Shown: positions 47,536 to 58,647, counted from the first letter of the stretch. The stretch is DNA of 64,000 nt from Corbicula japonica (GCA_038501625.1 JAZAYU010000218.1:248001-312000); one strand, 5' to 3'. Notes: generated from the sequence alone by a model not told the origin. A program made the numbers and translations.

Positions 47536-48400
47536 TTATTTTTCATATCGGTTTTGAAATCACCATATTAACTTACTGTTAGTTTTCAGATCCGTCCTGT
47601 AATCACCTTTAAGTTATTTATATGATATATTATTTTTCAGATCGGTCATGTTATCACAAAGGTCAATGGTATGCAGATGGTCCTTTTGAAGATGGATGTA
47701 ACACATGCTTCTGTGAAAGCGGAATCGTAGCTTGCACAAAGATGGCTTGCACAGGTAACTCATTCTACACAAGCCTGTCAGAAAATGCGGTTAATTTGTC
47801 AAATTTGCTATATAACTTTTATGCAAACAAACAAATAAAACGTTCATTGTTATCTTATATCTTATTAGATTAATGATTCGTGTAGTAAAATTCGAGAAAC
47901 AACATTTTTATTTTTTCTCGAACTGAAAACTTTAGTTATGAACGATAGCTTTAGTTATCTCCCGAGATCTAGGGTTTCACCAATTACTGTCATAGGCGGT
48001 AACCCTAGTTAACGTCAATAGCTATGGTTATCGGAACGAAATCTATAGTTATTGGTCGATAAACATAGATACCGGATTAACTGCGCAAACCGCTTGGCTT
48101 ACTTTGTTATGTCCTTGTTTACATGATATACTGGGCAGATAAAACTACTTGCCTTAGTAAGTTTTTAGATAATATAATTTTGATAAAATAATTTGGGTAA
48201 ACAACTCTTGTTTTACTTTTTTAGGATGCACAGCCGAGTCCGACGGAAAGTACTATTCCGAGGGGGATATTGTACCAGAACAGGATCCTTGTAAAGTCTG
48301 CATTTGCCGACAAGGAAAGGTGGAGTGTTTAGATCAACCTTGCAAACGTGGACCAACCGAGGAAGATGTTCTGTCGAGAATTTTGAATCTGTTTCCATAA
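37570..48400 (+). CDS. secreted multi-module VWC/pacifastin-like protein (9 exons)
   Basis: Exons: 37570-37732, 37909-38022, 38684-38797, 39028-39141, 39509-39622, 40011-40124, 40306-40428, 47641-47754 and 48225-48400. All introns are phase 1 and the sum is 381 codons. The start was chosen because it opens directly with a signal peptide (MIRLLKIVLVVVFGSYIVCS); an in-frame ATG at 37504 would bury it. Exon 1 carries a six-cysteine VWC tail (PPGECCPVC). Exons 2-8 each encode one module of C-DYKGNTYTDGExFKDDCNTCFCxNGNVGCTKMAC type, 38 residues (41 in exon 7). Exon 9 is a longer VWC module plus a tail DVLSRILNLFP. The spacing C..CNxCxC..CTxxxC is shared by VWC and pacifastin-type inhibitors, so binding of growth factors or inhibition of proteases are both possible. 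Intron 7 is 7.2 kb because it contains the SET-bearing mobile element. Exon 2's donor (GTTTGT) is weak. Confidence 0.87.
38225..38460 (-). repeat. dispersed repeat family B copy in intron 2
   Basis: Minus-strand copy: GCATATCATGAATAACC, ACACAGCCTCCTCAGC, GAGAACCAGTGGGGTTTACC, AACCAGGTTCGAGTGTGCAC, GCTCCAAACGGTTCC. Confidence 0.75.
39649..39708 (+). pseudogene. truncated VWC-module exon remnant
   Basis: Encodes DECNTCFCSNGNVGCTKMACS, the second half of the module, with a GTAAAT donor-like end but no first half. It lies 27 bp past exon 5. It is a partial copy left by unequal exon duplication and is unlikely to be spliced in, because it lacks a proper acceptor and the first cysteine. Confidence 0.75.
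40503..40768 (+). repeat. left inverted arm of the SET element
   Basis: Mirror of 46759-47026 with about six substitutions. It contains the less degraded hammerhead-like core. Confidence 0.9.
40525..40560 (-). ncRNA. hammerhead-like motif, left arm of the SET element
   Basis: Minus strand: TTTGATAAA, GGCC-GCAT-GGCC hairpin, GAAACGTC. Compared with the CUGANGA core, two positions deviate (first C to T, and GA to AA), so activity is doubtful. GAAACGTC is the usual form of the 3' half. Confidence 0.45.
42539..43626. mobile_element. 1.1-kb foldback (long inverted repeat) element nested in the SET gene
   Basis: TTAGGCCACAGTTACACAGA at the left mirrors TCTGTGTAACTGGGGCCTAA at the right. Complementarity continues almost to the middle (about 43080) through blocks such as AACCGATATC, GATCGGTT and CAACCTGTC. 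Divergence between the arms is substantial, so it is older than the host element's arms. The nested position is the intron between SET exons 4 and 5. There are no ORFs. Confidence 0.8.
43857..43886 (+). repeat. (GA)n microsatellite
   Basis: About 14 GA dinucleotides just before SET exon 5. The frame reading MRERERERE is an artefact. Confidence 0.85.
45700..45915 (+). repeat. ~28-bp degenerate tandem repeat
   Basis: Units like CTCCCCAGTTGGTATACACA recur about seven times, with similar words near 40780-40880 and 41020 in the left part of the element (AACTGGGGAAACACC, GTTCCCCGGTTGTG). It belongs to the interior of the SET element rather than to the host gene. Confidence 0.55.
46076..46800 (+). 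repeat. degenerate (TG)n / (CA)n tract
   Basis: About 700 bp of GT-rich alternating DNA with GTGCGTGCATGCGTGT-like words, changing to CA-rich near 46745. It occupies the place of the triplet tract in the GIY-YIG element, next to the arm. The left arm keeps only about 40 bp of it (40720-40768). Confidence 0.85.
46759..47026 (-). repeat. right inverted arm of the SET element
   Basis: Reverse complement of 40503-40768. The hammerhead-like 3' half reads GTAAC here instead of GAAAC (46991-46999). Confidence 0.9.
47098..47545 (+). repeat. (TTA)n, (AGT)n and (AAT/ATT)n microsatellites
   Basis: Three adjoining triplet tracts in intron 7: TTA at 47098-47215, imperfect AGT at 47223-47430, and AAT turning to ATT at 47449-47540. 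The serine-rich frame is an artefact. Confidence 0.9.
47585..47610 (+). repeat. partial duplicate of the exon 8 acceptor region
   Basis: TTTTCAGATCCGTCCTGTAA resembles the true exon 8 border TTTTCAGATCGGTCATGTTA 48 bp downstream, with CACCTTT against CACAAAG after it. It could compete as a 3' splice site, but its frame is not maintained. Confidence 0.5.
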
Positions 48401-50716
48401 CAGGTGTCATCCGCTTAATCAACAAACGTTTAAGTTGAAATACTGAAATACGGAAAACGACGTTTTAATATTACGTAGCAAATAGAAACATCTTATTCAT
48501 CGATACTAACGTATTTTATCAAACAAAATATAATTACATGATAAATGTACATTACATTTACATATTTAAGGGTTGATTTGTTTAATTTGTTTTACTTTTT
48601 CTGACTTGACTGTGTTACCTGCGCTAATATGTCCACACTTAAGCTAAGCTGATTACTGGTGTGCAATTGTATTTCGCATGAGTATATAATTTCGCGTTTT
48701 CTCGTTTGAGACAATGTCTTATCTTGTGTGAAGAAATATACATCTACAATAACGCATTAAAGATGGTACAAGTATACTCAACGAAACCTTCATTTAGACA
48801 TGAGTTATACATAGTTAACTTTCCGATATCTGGACTGAATCATTTTTCAATCAGGTAATAAATAATAAAGACATACTTATAGTAATACTTTATAAAATTT
48901 ACACTCTTTAAAATCCAATAAGCGGACATTTTACCCTTTATTAAGAAAAGAACCGATGTTAGATAGCCTAAATTACATAATTATTATATAATTATAGGGA
49001 TACCTAAAATATTTAGCGCAAATTTTGTATGTTTAATCGGTTTCGTATCAATAATGTTAAATTTAGATGCATCATTATATAAAAGAACTTAGTAGTTGCA
49101 CACAGAAAGAATTGAAACAACACATTGATTCTGGAGCACATCGACAGATTCGCATGGTGTTAGATCGTCTTTTGTAAGTTTATAATCTTCTAGAAAGACA
49201 TCGTCTGAACAACCTGAACAACTTTCTTTCTCTTACTAGTTTCTTAAACAGGATATCACCATTTATGTCTTCAGTGATGTTAAAACAAGCTTCTTTAAGA
49301 ATAGCAAATATGCTGCTACCGGCTAATTTAATGATTATTATACATGTAGAGATTATAGAGATTGCACATGTTTATGTAAGCTCTTTTTTCTGCTAGTCGG
49401 TTTTCATAAAGCGAGAAATCGTTCTAGTGAATTTACCAGATTTCATTCCCTTTTTCTGCACCCGTATAGAATGGTAAAGTTTATATTGTCAGCCTGGTAT
49501 TGTCCTAGTACTCTCAACGTCTCAATGGATGTGAACAGATTCATATTCAAGGACCACACAACAGCTAAAACCTGATGTTAGCGATTTTTCGCTAACTTTA
49601 TAGTAGAACAAAATACATTCCAATTTCACAATTTTAATGCTACGGACTACGCATGCATTAACTATTAATCTTTCATTTTCAGATTGTCACATCATTTAAT
49701 TGCATGTGTTTTCAAAGTTGTTAAATAAGTCAATTTGTTCGTCTATTACCTTCAAGCAAGGTATCCTGAAGTTAAATTCAACCGCTTTACTTTCCATTTC
49801 TCGTCCTTTCGTGAAACACAGCACCTCCTTTAAATGGTAAGATTGCAATTTTTGCCAGGTAAAACTGAAGTTTTGTTATAATAATCGTGAACATGAATAA
49901 CCTATATTGACATGTTACACTGTCACGTTCAAAGATCTAATAAACTGAGTTGCTTATTAAACATATATTAATGGTAATTTTAAAAACTCTTTTCATTGAT
50001 ATTCTGCATGGTTTGAAATTGGAATATTACCATCAAGGGAGGTAACTTAACTAATGTGAAGAGCTTTTGGTAGTTTTGGTACACATTGGGGAAGACTTGC
50101 AACAATTAGGTATATTTCAACATTATTTTTCCTTCTTGTATCGTAGACTTCTTCCGTATGAAATGGAATACATGAATGAATTATATATGATAACATCTGA
50201 TTGTAACTTAAGTCGACCAAAAGTTTAAATTGAAAAGCGTGTAATTTGTCAAAACATTTCAATAGATGGGATGTGTGGATTGAGGACAAGGAAGTAAACG
50301 ATTGATGCATATCAAATAAACCAAAATATCTCAAATGTTCGTGGAGAACTGTATAATGAAAACTGCAAGCGAAAACTGTTTTTTTTATTTAAAGAGAAGA
50401 GTTGCGATTAATAAAGATAGCGACTTTAAAAGTTTATATTATATAAATTTTATTCTAACGCTTTAGGGTAACTTATCGCATTCATTAGTAAATAGTTTAC
50501 GAGACAAAATTGAAATTGTTGAAATGGAAGAAGCGCACAATTTAATTTGACAAGCATAGCTTTGGGATATATACTTCACATTAGTTGGAAGAATCGTAAT
50601 GTTTCTTTAGGAAAACTATACGTACATGTAATTAACGTACACCAATATTGAATTGTTTCTTTTATTATAAATAAAATAATTAAAATCATTGAATTTAGTT
50701 TAAACTGAAAAACAAA
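48401..50716. other. gene-free stretch
   Basis: AT-rich DNA between the VWC-array gene and the next gene. Nothing beyond short random frames. Confidence 0.5.
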
Positions 50717-53700
50717 ATGGATCAGTTACTCGTGCAAAATCATGAAGTTGAGAGAAGAAAGAAAACTTATAGCACTGGCGATTATTTCGAAGAACCTCTC
50801 GATGCCAGTAGAGAAATTATCGACGTACTTCAAAAAGCATATTGTGATTTACAGCATATTTTAGAGAAAGTGAACAAATCGTTCGATCTTCGCGCGACAG
50901 GTGCAACTTTGAAATGTGATGGCGTAACTGTTGCAGCTAAACAATTAATTGAAGTTTGTAGCAATATAGTAGATCAATTCCAACCCGTAAGTATTCGTTC
51001 TATCTTTAAACTTTTGTACGTTAAATGATTCAAAATTTACTGATTCAACTCATTCAAATTATCTTGATTACAACCCTATTCCCCAGCTTAAAGTTATATC
51101 TAGCTTATTTACTATTTAAAACCACTTGATTATCAGCTCTATTCCAAAGCTGAAAGTAATATGACCTGATTTAACTTATTCATATTAACTGGATTATCAA
51201 CAAAATTCCCCTGCTTAAAGTAATATTTTCCTAATTTTCCTAAATTAGTACTGATATTACTATGTAACTGCATTATCAAGAATAACTGATAACTACCTGC
51301 TAAATTCATAACAATATTCCCTTTTCAGATATTTATATTTTGGGGTTATTAAGACAAACCAATTCTTAAACTGCTTAAAACATTGTTTAATCCTTTTATA
51401 ATTTTTGAGTGATCAACAATCATTTCATGTAAATACAATGTTACAGTACTAGTCTAATGTTTTTCCGATTCTGGTGTTTATGTATACTAGATTTTTATTA
51501 TGGCCGTGAGTAATATTTCCAGATTAAGTGACATTTTGTAAAATATACTAACTAGATAAATCCTTACAGACATTAAAGTGATTATATAACGTGTTTACTG
51601 TTGAAAACGACTGATTTTATTTAACTCTCAAGGGCATATTTGTGAAACATTTTAGTAATACGCACAATACCATGTATAATTTATCAGTATCAAATATCCA
51701 TAGCTTTTATAAACATTCCATAACATACATATATTTAACTTCCGTTTTTTTCGAAACTCATTTTAACAATATATTTACTCTTTTTTATTCAGGAAGACTT
51801 TAGCGAGGGTTGTCTCCAAAACAAACGAATATCAGCATTGATGAAACGTAAAAGCATTTCTAAAAACTTTCTCAAACATTGGTAAAACTGCATGAAAGTA
51901 TAAGTTAATTAGTAGTTCTTATAGTACCCTTTTTTTATAATAAGAAATTAACAAAACTTTTAAAGAAAAAAAAAGTTATAATGGCTTCTTTCGGTGGCGT
52001 ATTTGGATTGACATGGCTGTACGCTGACCCCGTACGCTAAGAGTTCGATTTCCAGTGTGAGCATTATCATTTGTAATTTACAGTACATGTAGCTCAATTT
52101 GTGCAGTCTGGCGGCTGTAGAAAATCTCCCCGTACATAAAGTCAGTAATGTTATCTATAAATAATCGGTTACTAAGGACATCTAATGATAATAACGTTAA
52201 TCAGTGTTATCCGTGAAACCTTTTGTTATGTTGTCCCGGTTAGCTCTATTGGAATCGCAATCGGATTTACACGGCTAGGCGCTGTCGTATGAGCTATATC
52301 ATTTTCTATTTAATAGGAGAACATTCTTAACACTACTACATGTGCACTAAGATGGAGAACTTAGTTAAGTATTCTAATAAATAGGAGAACTTCAAGACTA
52401 TTGTGTTTAATTGAAAAACATTAATAATCCGTATACGTTAAAATAATATCGCCGAGAAGTATATATTAAATATATGAGATCTATTAAAAATTTATCCGAA
52501 GAGTCTGTTTGAACAAGACACCTATGCGTTAAATAAGACATTCGAAGCATATGCCTTAAATAGAAAATAATACCTTATTATGTATAATTCTGATTTTGAC
52601 AGGAGACAGTGGGATCTCGTCAACAAGAGGTAGGATAGAATTGTCTATTGTTTATAAAAACACTACATTACACAAATTACTACACTGTTTTATATTGTCT
52701 TTTTCCGCCGGTTAATTGCCATTAACCGACAGTATTGTGATAGCACCATGCATCCCATTGAACAGTGTTGCGATCTTGTATTGTAATAGCACCATGCATC
52801 CCATTGAACAGTGTTGCGATCTTGTATTGTAATAGCACCATGCATCTCATTGAACAGTGTTGCGATCTTTTATTGTAATAGCACCATGCATCCCATTGAA
52901 CAGTGTTGCGATCTTGTATTGTAATAGCACCATGCATCTCATTGAACAGTGTTGCGATCTTGTATTGTAATAGCACCATGCATCTCATTGAACAGTGTTG
53001 CGATCTTGTATTGTAATAGCACCATGCATCCCATTGAACAGTGTTGCGATCTTGTATTGTAATAGCACCATGCATCCCATTGAACAGTGTTGCGATCTTG
53101 TGTCATCACTATGTTACATGTTTAATCAGGTTTAATCAGGTGTCTGTTTAAGCCCATTTACTGAAAAACTTGAGAACAATTCGTAGTTTAAATTAAATGG
53201 GACAAATAAAACTAAACTTTTCTGATCTTTTTATAACTAACATCATTTTATATTGTTTCACAGCAAAGTGATAAACATCATTTAAAGCGATTGTTTGCCT
53301 TGGTAAGCGTAAGATTACTTAGCTAACACAACTTTAAATTTGTTCGGAAAAAATCAATATATTTTCTGTTTGGGGAATATGGATTGCAGCTGCTCCACTC
53401 CAACACCCAACAAACAACAACTATAAAACATACACACACATTATTTGCATACTTTCGGTTTCGGTTTGGGGCACAAAGCATGGCACCTGCTCGCCGAAAC
53501 GCAAACTGGTTTCGGTTTGTAGCATTAGGCATTGCATCTGCTCCCAGAAAAGCAAAACGGTTTATGTTTGGAGTAAGGCATTACATTTACTCCCGTAAAA
53601 TAACATGATTTCGGTTTAGGGCATAAGAAATTGCCTTTGCTTCCGAAAAACAACAAGGTTTTGGTTTTGGGCATAAGACATTGCATCTGCTCCCCGAAAG

Positions 53701-55737
53701 AAAACACCATAGTTTCGGTTTGGGAAGTATGGCAATGCATGTTCTTCCGGAAAACAAGACAGTTTTGGTTTGGGGAGTATAGCATTGCACCTGATACCTT
53801 ATATCTGCAAACAAAACCATTGAAATCGGTTCCTATTTATTATTCCATTTACTAGTTACATGTTATGTATTTTTGATAAACACTTAAGTAAATATAAAGC
53901 ATTAATTCGTTCAGCGACATCTTTGCAAATATCAATGATTGCGTATGAACAAGAAAGGATTTAGTGTATCTCTATTTAAAATTTTTTTATTGAACGAGGT
54001 TTCAATTTAAAATGTAATTCAAATGCAAACAAATTTAGTATCTAACTAAATTATTACACTTCTTGAATTTCAAGCCATTCAAACAGTCAAGTTTAAAATT
54101 TGAATTAAATTTATCTAACAAAAAGTATTTTTTTTACAATAAATGTAAATTTATGATTTTAAATATGTTCAGATTATTTGTATATTACAATGAAGTTACT
54201 TTATAAAATCTGTTAGTATTACAGTGCTTAAAGATAGAATCCTGCAAATAATAAAACTGTCTTTTGCTATTTTCAGGGTCAGTTTGTTCCAGCAATGCGT
54301 CCAATTTGCCTGACATGGTAATAACTAATATTCAGTTCATCCTGCTGTCCTTTGACCTTTCGAATTTATCATTATTGCGTTAGTGCCAAGACTTCTACGG
54401 AACCAATTTTTGCGCAACACTGTCGAAGTTCATACACGCTAGATAACACTGAAAGTCAATGCATTTAAAGTGGTGTTAAGGTCATTGACCCATGTAAAGT
54501 GATGTTGAGATCACTGACCGGTTTAAAGTGTTGTTAAAGACATTGGCCCAATTAAAGTGATGTTAAGGTCATTGGCCAATTTAAAGTGATGTTGATGTCT
54601 TTGACCCATTTCAAGTGATGTTATGGTCTTACCCATTCAAAGTGATGTTAAGGTCTGTGACCAAATTAAGTGATGTTACTGTCATTGACCTATTCAAATT
54701 GATGTTAGGGTCATTGTCCCATTAAAAGTGACGTTAAAGTCATTACCGAGCGCCTGGTTGCGCCATTCGTTTATGTGTAAAGATTGCCTATATTTAATAA
54801 TTATGAAAAGAGCAAACTGTGGACTTATTTTTTTTCCATAAGGCAAATAATTCTTTTACCTAATGCATGAACTAGTAATAAAAAATATCATACATTAATA
54901 AAATGTGAGATTGACTGTTTCCGAGCCAATAAAATTTATATCCAGTTAAAATTTATTAATTATTGCCGTCAATTTCCACGGGACATAATCCTATAAACAA
55001 TTACTTTATCATATACTAGATTATACTGCCAACGCATACATGTACATGTATAAGCCTCGTTTCGGGAAAATGTGACGTCGGTAATATTTTTTAGCATTTT
55101 TTAAACTCTGCTAATTTGAAACAAAAACAACACAAGTTTCTATTTTATTTCAATGTATTCTCTAATATTCATTATAAAATGTGTTACAAATTTTTACTAA
55201 ATCATATATTTATCACGACGAATGCATTATATTTTTATACATACTGTTTAAATGGCACTTTTTTAACAGCGTTATGATTGCATAGTTTAAGGTTCGTTGT
55301 TGTTTTGTTATTGTTTTCAGGACAGTGAAATGCCAGAGTTGCAATCTGGAAAGATCAACAAAGACATATTAACCGATAATTTGCCTGTTGATAAATCAAA
55401 GGAACCCAGTGGTGTTTCGTTCTATCTTGGAGATGGAATTAAAGTTCTGCAAGAAGAAATGTACAAATTAAGTGTCGCTAGCACAACAGACGGAAAAGTT
55501 TGCTTTGCCTTTAAGCCTTCCACTGCGAGATGTGATCGACCGGTTTTTATTTGTACAAATGGTAGCGGTATTTTCATAATTCCTTGTATTCTTCGACAAT
55601 ATATTTAATATGTTGTATGCTAGGTATCTTTGTACTGTAATAAAACTTATTGCACTATATAATACATTAATTTATAAAAATGATGATTATTATTACTTTT
55701 ATAATTATTATTTTTTTATTATTGTTAATAATCATCA

Positions 55738-55800
<63 letters not shown>

Positions 55801-56802
55801 GAAAAAAGTACTATGTTTTTACAAATTAAAAAAGCACACGTTTATAGTAAAGCAAACACGCGTACAAAAAAAAATCAGGACAACCAAGATGCATGACATC
55901 AGTATCGATTTTAAACCTGTTTAAAATATTAAATAAATATTATTATAGTAAAATTAAAAACTCGACTTTACATTTAAGTTATTTTGATTTGGGGAACCTC
56001 ACTAGAAAAGAGGCCTTTTTCCATTTTTAAACATTTAAATTAATACTCTGTTTCAAATTGGAAAGAACTTAACAATTATTATATTTTCTCATTACTTACA
56101 GATATAGTTTGACTAGCATAGAAACTTTTACTACGCGAAAATGCTTTGAAAGCAATGACATCTTCGCAACTGTGACGTCATTCAATAATTGACTTCGACT
56201 GCTTTAAGACTCCTTTTCACGTTCCTCATTTCAGTTTAAAAAAAAACAACATCATTATGCTTACAATTATTCTTTCCTATACTTGATATTGTAATTCAAA
56301 AGTCAATTATGCGATTATTAGGCCGGTATTCCATAGTTCCGTGATGCGTATTCCGTGTCCGCTTCCGCGTCCGTGTCTGCGAATTTTCACTCACCAAAGA
56401 TATCGTTGGGTATATTCCATACCTCCGTGTCCGTGTCCGTGTCCGAGATGTAGAACGGACACGGAGGTATGGAATATATCCAACGATTTCTTTGGTGAGT
56501 GGAATTAAAGTTCTGCAAGAAGAAATGTACAAATTAAGTGTCGCTAGCACAACAGATGGAAAAGTTTGCTTTGCCTTTAAGCCTTCCACTGCGAGATGTG
56601 ATCGACCGGTTTTTATTTGTACAAATGGTAGCGATATTTTCATAATTCCTTGTATTCTACGACAATATATTTAATATGTTGTATGCTAGGTATCTTTGTA
56701 CTGTAATAAAACTTATTGCACTATATAATACATTAATTTATAAAAATGATAATTATTATTACTTTTATAATTATTATTTTTTATTATTGTTATAATATTA
56801 TA

Positions 56803-56863
<61 letters not shown>

Positions 56864-58647
56864 GAAAAAAGTACTATGTTTTTTTTCAAATTAAAAAAGC
56901 ACACGTTTATAGTTAAGCAAACACGCGTACAAAAAAATTTCAGAACAACCAAGATGCATGACATCAGTATCGATTTTAAACCTGTTTAAAATATTAAATA
57001 AATATTATTATAGTAAAATTAAAAACTCGACTTTACATTTAAGTTATTTTGATTTGGGGAACCTCACTAGAAAAGAGGCCTTTTGCCATTTTTAAACATT
57101 TAAATTAATACTCTGTTTCAAATTGGAAAGAACTTAACAATTATTATATGTTCTCATTACTTACAGATATAGTTTGACTAGCATAGAAACTTTTACTACG
57201 TGAAAATGCTTTGAAAGCAATTACATCTGCGGAACTGTGACGTCATTCAATAATTGACTTCGACTGCTTTAAGACTCCTTTTCACGTTCCTCATTTCAGT
57301 TAAAAAAACAACATCATTATGCTTACAATTATTCTTTCCTATACTTGATATTGTAATTCAAAAGTCAATTATGCGATTATTTGGCCGGTATTCCATAGTT
57401 CCGTGATGCGTATTCCGTGTCCGTGTCCGCTTCCGCGTCCGTGTCTGCGAATTTTCACTCACCAAAGATATCGTTGGGTATATTCCATACCTCCGTTTCT
57501 GTGTCCGTGTCCGAGATGTAGAACGGACACGGAGGTATGGAATATATCCAACGATATCTTTGGTGAGTGAAAAATCGCGGACACGGACGAGGACACGGAC
57601 ATGGGCATGGATCACGCATCACGAAACTATGGAATACCGGCCTTACTGTCTTAACGCAGAATTTATATAAGAGAGACAACGGTACATATTCACGCTAAGG
57701 TTTTTTTTACAAACATACGTTTGCATTTTGGCGTCAATTTCCATTATATATATTTTATTATAATTAAACGAATATTATCTATTTAGAACAAGAACAATGG
57801 GAAAATTTCAACGATCTGGACAGAACAGCCGAAGAGTGTGAAAACTTCAACAATCTAGACAGAACTGCTGAAGAAAACACTGAACCCTCGGAATGTGATA
57901 ACACCTCTCGTCAGGTAGGTTATGAACAAGTCCAATTAAAGGAAGCCATTTTAACTAAAAGACAATTGGAAAGTAATATTCTGTATGCAGCTAATAAATA
58001 TTTAAGACAAAATGATATGAAAGATAAAAAAAGAAAGTTTTTATACAAAAATGTACATGATAATATTAATCATACATATCACAGCGAAAGTCTTAGACAA
58101 AACTTAAAAAAGTTGTATAAAATACATAAGTATCATGACAAACGTTAACAACACTGATTAAATGTACGGGGAAAAGTTTTCAGCTGCCATATGGCACAAA
58201 CAACGATACTAAAAGATTGAAATAGATGACAAGAGAACTTTGAAATACACTGAAGATGACAAATACGAAAATATTTGTTGACCGATTATGATTGAACCTG
58301 TAGGTTGGCAGCGATGCGTCCGAAATGCATATTTACCTCCCACGTCGCATATCCCAGGTTGAGCGTACACCAGCAAACAGTTTAATTCTGATACATCACA
58401 AACAATGATATGCCTATTGCGGTTTGCTTCAGTGACCAGACAATGGAAATTTTATGGTTACACTTACTTTAGACTAACATATTATGTAAGAACTGTATTT
58501 TGTAACCGAAATCATGGAAAGTTCACATTTCGCTAATTTTATTTTTTTATTCTTCAGACATCTTTTGAAAGTGTTGGTAGCGCATGTAGTCGTTGTGGAA
58601 GGAGGCCATCCATTATGTTGGCAAATATTTATGCAACGTGTGACTAA
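50717..58647 (+). CDS. uncharacterised multi-exon protein
   Basis: I do not recognise this protein. A frame-consistent model is 50717-50986, 52603-52629, 53264-53302, 55321-55561, 57787-57914 and 58558-58647, giving 264 residues, all with GT/AG borders. The start is MDQLLVQNHEVERRKK. The N-terminal exon is predicted helical (DASREIIDVLQKAYCDLQHILEKVNKSF). The fourth exon includes FYLGDGIKVLQEEMYKLSVAS and CFAFKPSTARCDRPVFICT. The fifth has two similar copies of ENFNDLDRTAEE. The last ends CSRCGRRPSIMLANIYATCD. Without the final splice the frame stays open to 58148 (312 residues) with a lysine-rich, helical tail. Two other splice-bordered pieces (51793-51881 and 54277-54317) do not keep the frame and may be alternative or dead exons. 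There is no signal peptide, so it is probably intracellular. Exon boundaries are by eye only. Confidence 0.5.
52732..53101 (+). repeat. 46-bp minisatellite, 8 units
   Basis: The unit GTAATAGCACCATGCATCCC followed by ATTGAACAGTGTTGCGATCTTGTATT repeats eight times, with C/T variation in CATCCC against CATCTC. It lies in the intron between the 27-nt and 39-nt exons. The repetitive minus-strand frame is an artefact. Confidence 0.95.
53440..53790 (+). repeat. ~61-bp degenerate tandem repeat
   Basis: About six diverged units with TTTCGGTTTGGGGCAT...GCATTGCATCTGCTCCC and GAAAACAACA. Overlapping frames on both strands are artefacts. Confidence 0.75.
54460..54750 (+). repeat. ~29-bp tandem repeat with AGGTCA-type words
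   Basis: About ten units of AAAGTGATGTTAAGGTCATT followed by GACCCATTT. Consensus AAGGTCATTGACC is an inverted pair of AGGTCA-like half-sites one base apart. It lies in the intron before exon 55321-55561. Confidence 0.75.
55435..56500 (+). repeat. 1.07-kb tandem duplication, copy 1
   Basis: Matches 56501-57568 at a constant offset of about 1066 bp. It contains the 3' half of an exon, its donor, a (TTA)n tract (55737-55798) and the truncated MITE at 56321-56500. Confidence 0.92.
56321..56500. mobile_element. truncated MITE copy
   Basis: Starts GGCCGGTATTCCATAGTTCC after a TTA and runs to TTTGGTGAGT, where the tandem-duplication junction replaces the remainder. Confidence 0.8.
56501..56627 (+). 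pseudogene. 5'-truncated duplicate exon
   Basis: Repeats the part of exon 55321-55561 that encodes GIKVLQEEMYKLSVAS through VFICTN, with only synonymous-type change seen (GAC to GAT), but it lacks the exon start and acceptor. It should not be spliced in unless a cryptic acceptor is used. Confidence 0.75.
56501..57568 (+). repeat. 1.07-kb tandem duplication, copy 2
   Basis: Second unit. Its start (GGAATTAAAGTTCTGCAAGA) is mid-exon, so 56501-56627 is a 5'-truncated exon copy with a donor (G then GTAGCG) but no acceptor. The (TTA)n tract is at 56797-56865. Confidence 0.92.
57383..57642. mobile_element. 260-bp MITE, foldback, TTA target duplication
   Basis: Imperfect palindrome from GGCCGGTATTCCATAGTT to AACTATGGAATACCGGCC. 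Each half carries GTCCGT repeats and CACTCACCAAAGATATCG. The flank is TTA in copy 1 on the left (56318-56320) and TTA on the right (57643-57645), while copy 2's left flank reads TTT. A 3-bp TWA-type target duplication with GG-starting termini fits PIF/Harbinger MITEs, by inference. Confidence 0.8.
58213..58375 (+). repeat. dispersed repeat family A copy
   Basis: GAAATAGATGACAAGAGAAC, GAAGATGACAAATACGAAAA, GATTGAACCTG and CCCAGGTTGAGCG match the 6624 insertion at moderate divergence. It lies in the last intron of the uncharacterised gene, or in the 3' UTR if that intron is retained. Confidence 0.65.

Noticed and set aside
50717..51881. Exon 51793-51881 as the second exon of the uncharacterised gene
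   Set aside because: It has an acceptor and a donor, but joining it shifts the frame of the following exons. Kept only as a possible alternative or terminal exon.
52722..53075. 117-codon repetitive minus-strand frame (MHGAITIQDRN type)
   Set aside because: The 46-bp minisatellite is not a multiple of three, so the frame rotates through repeats; a real protein repeat would keep its frame.
54277..54317. 41-nt splice-bordered segment as an exon
   Set aside because: Breaks the frame between the 39-nt exon and 55321-55561 under all joins tried.
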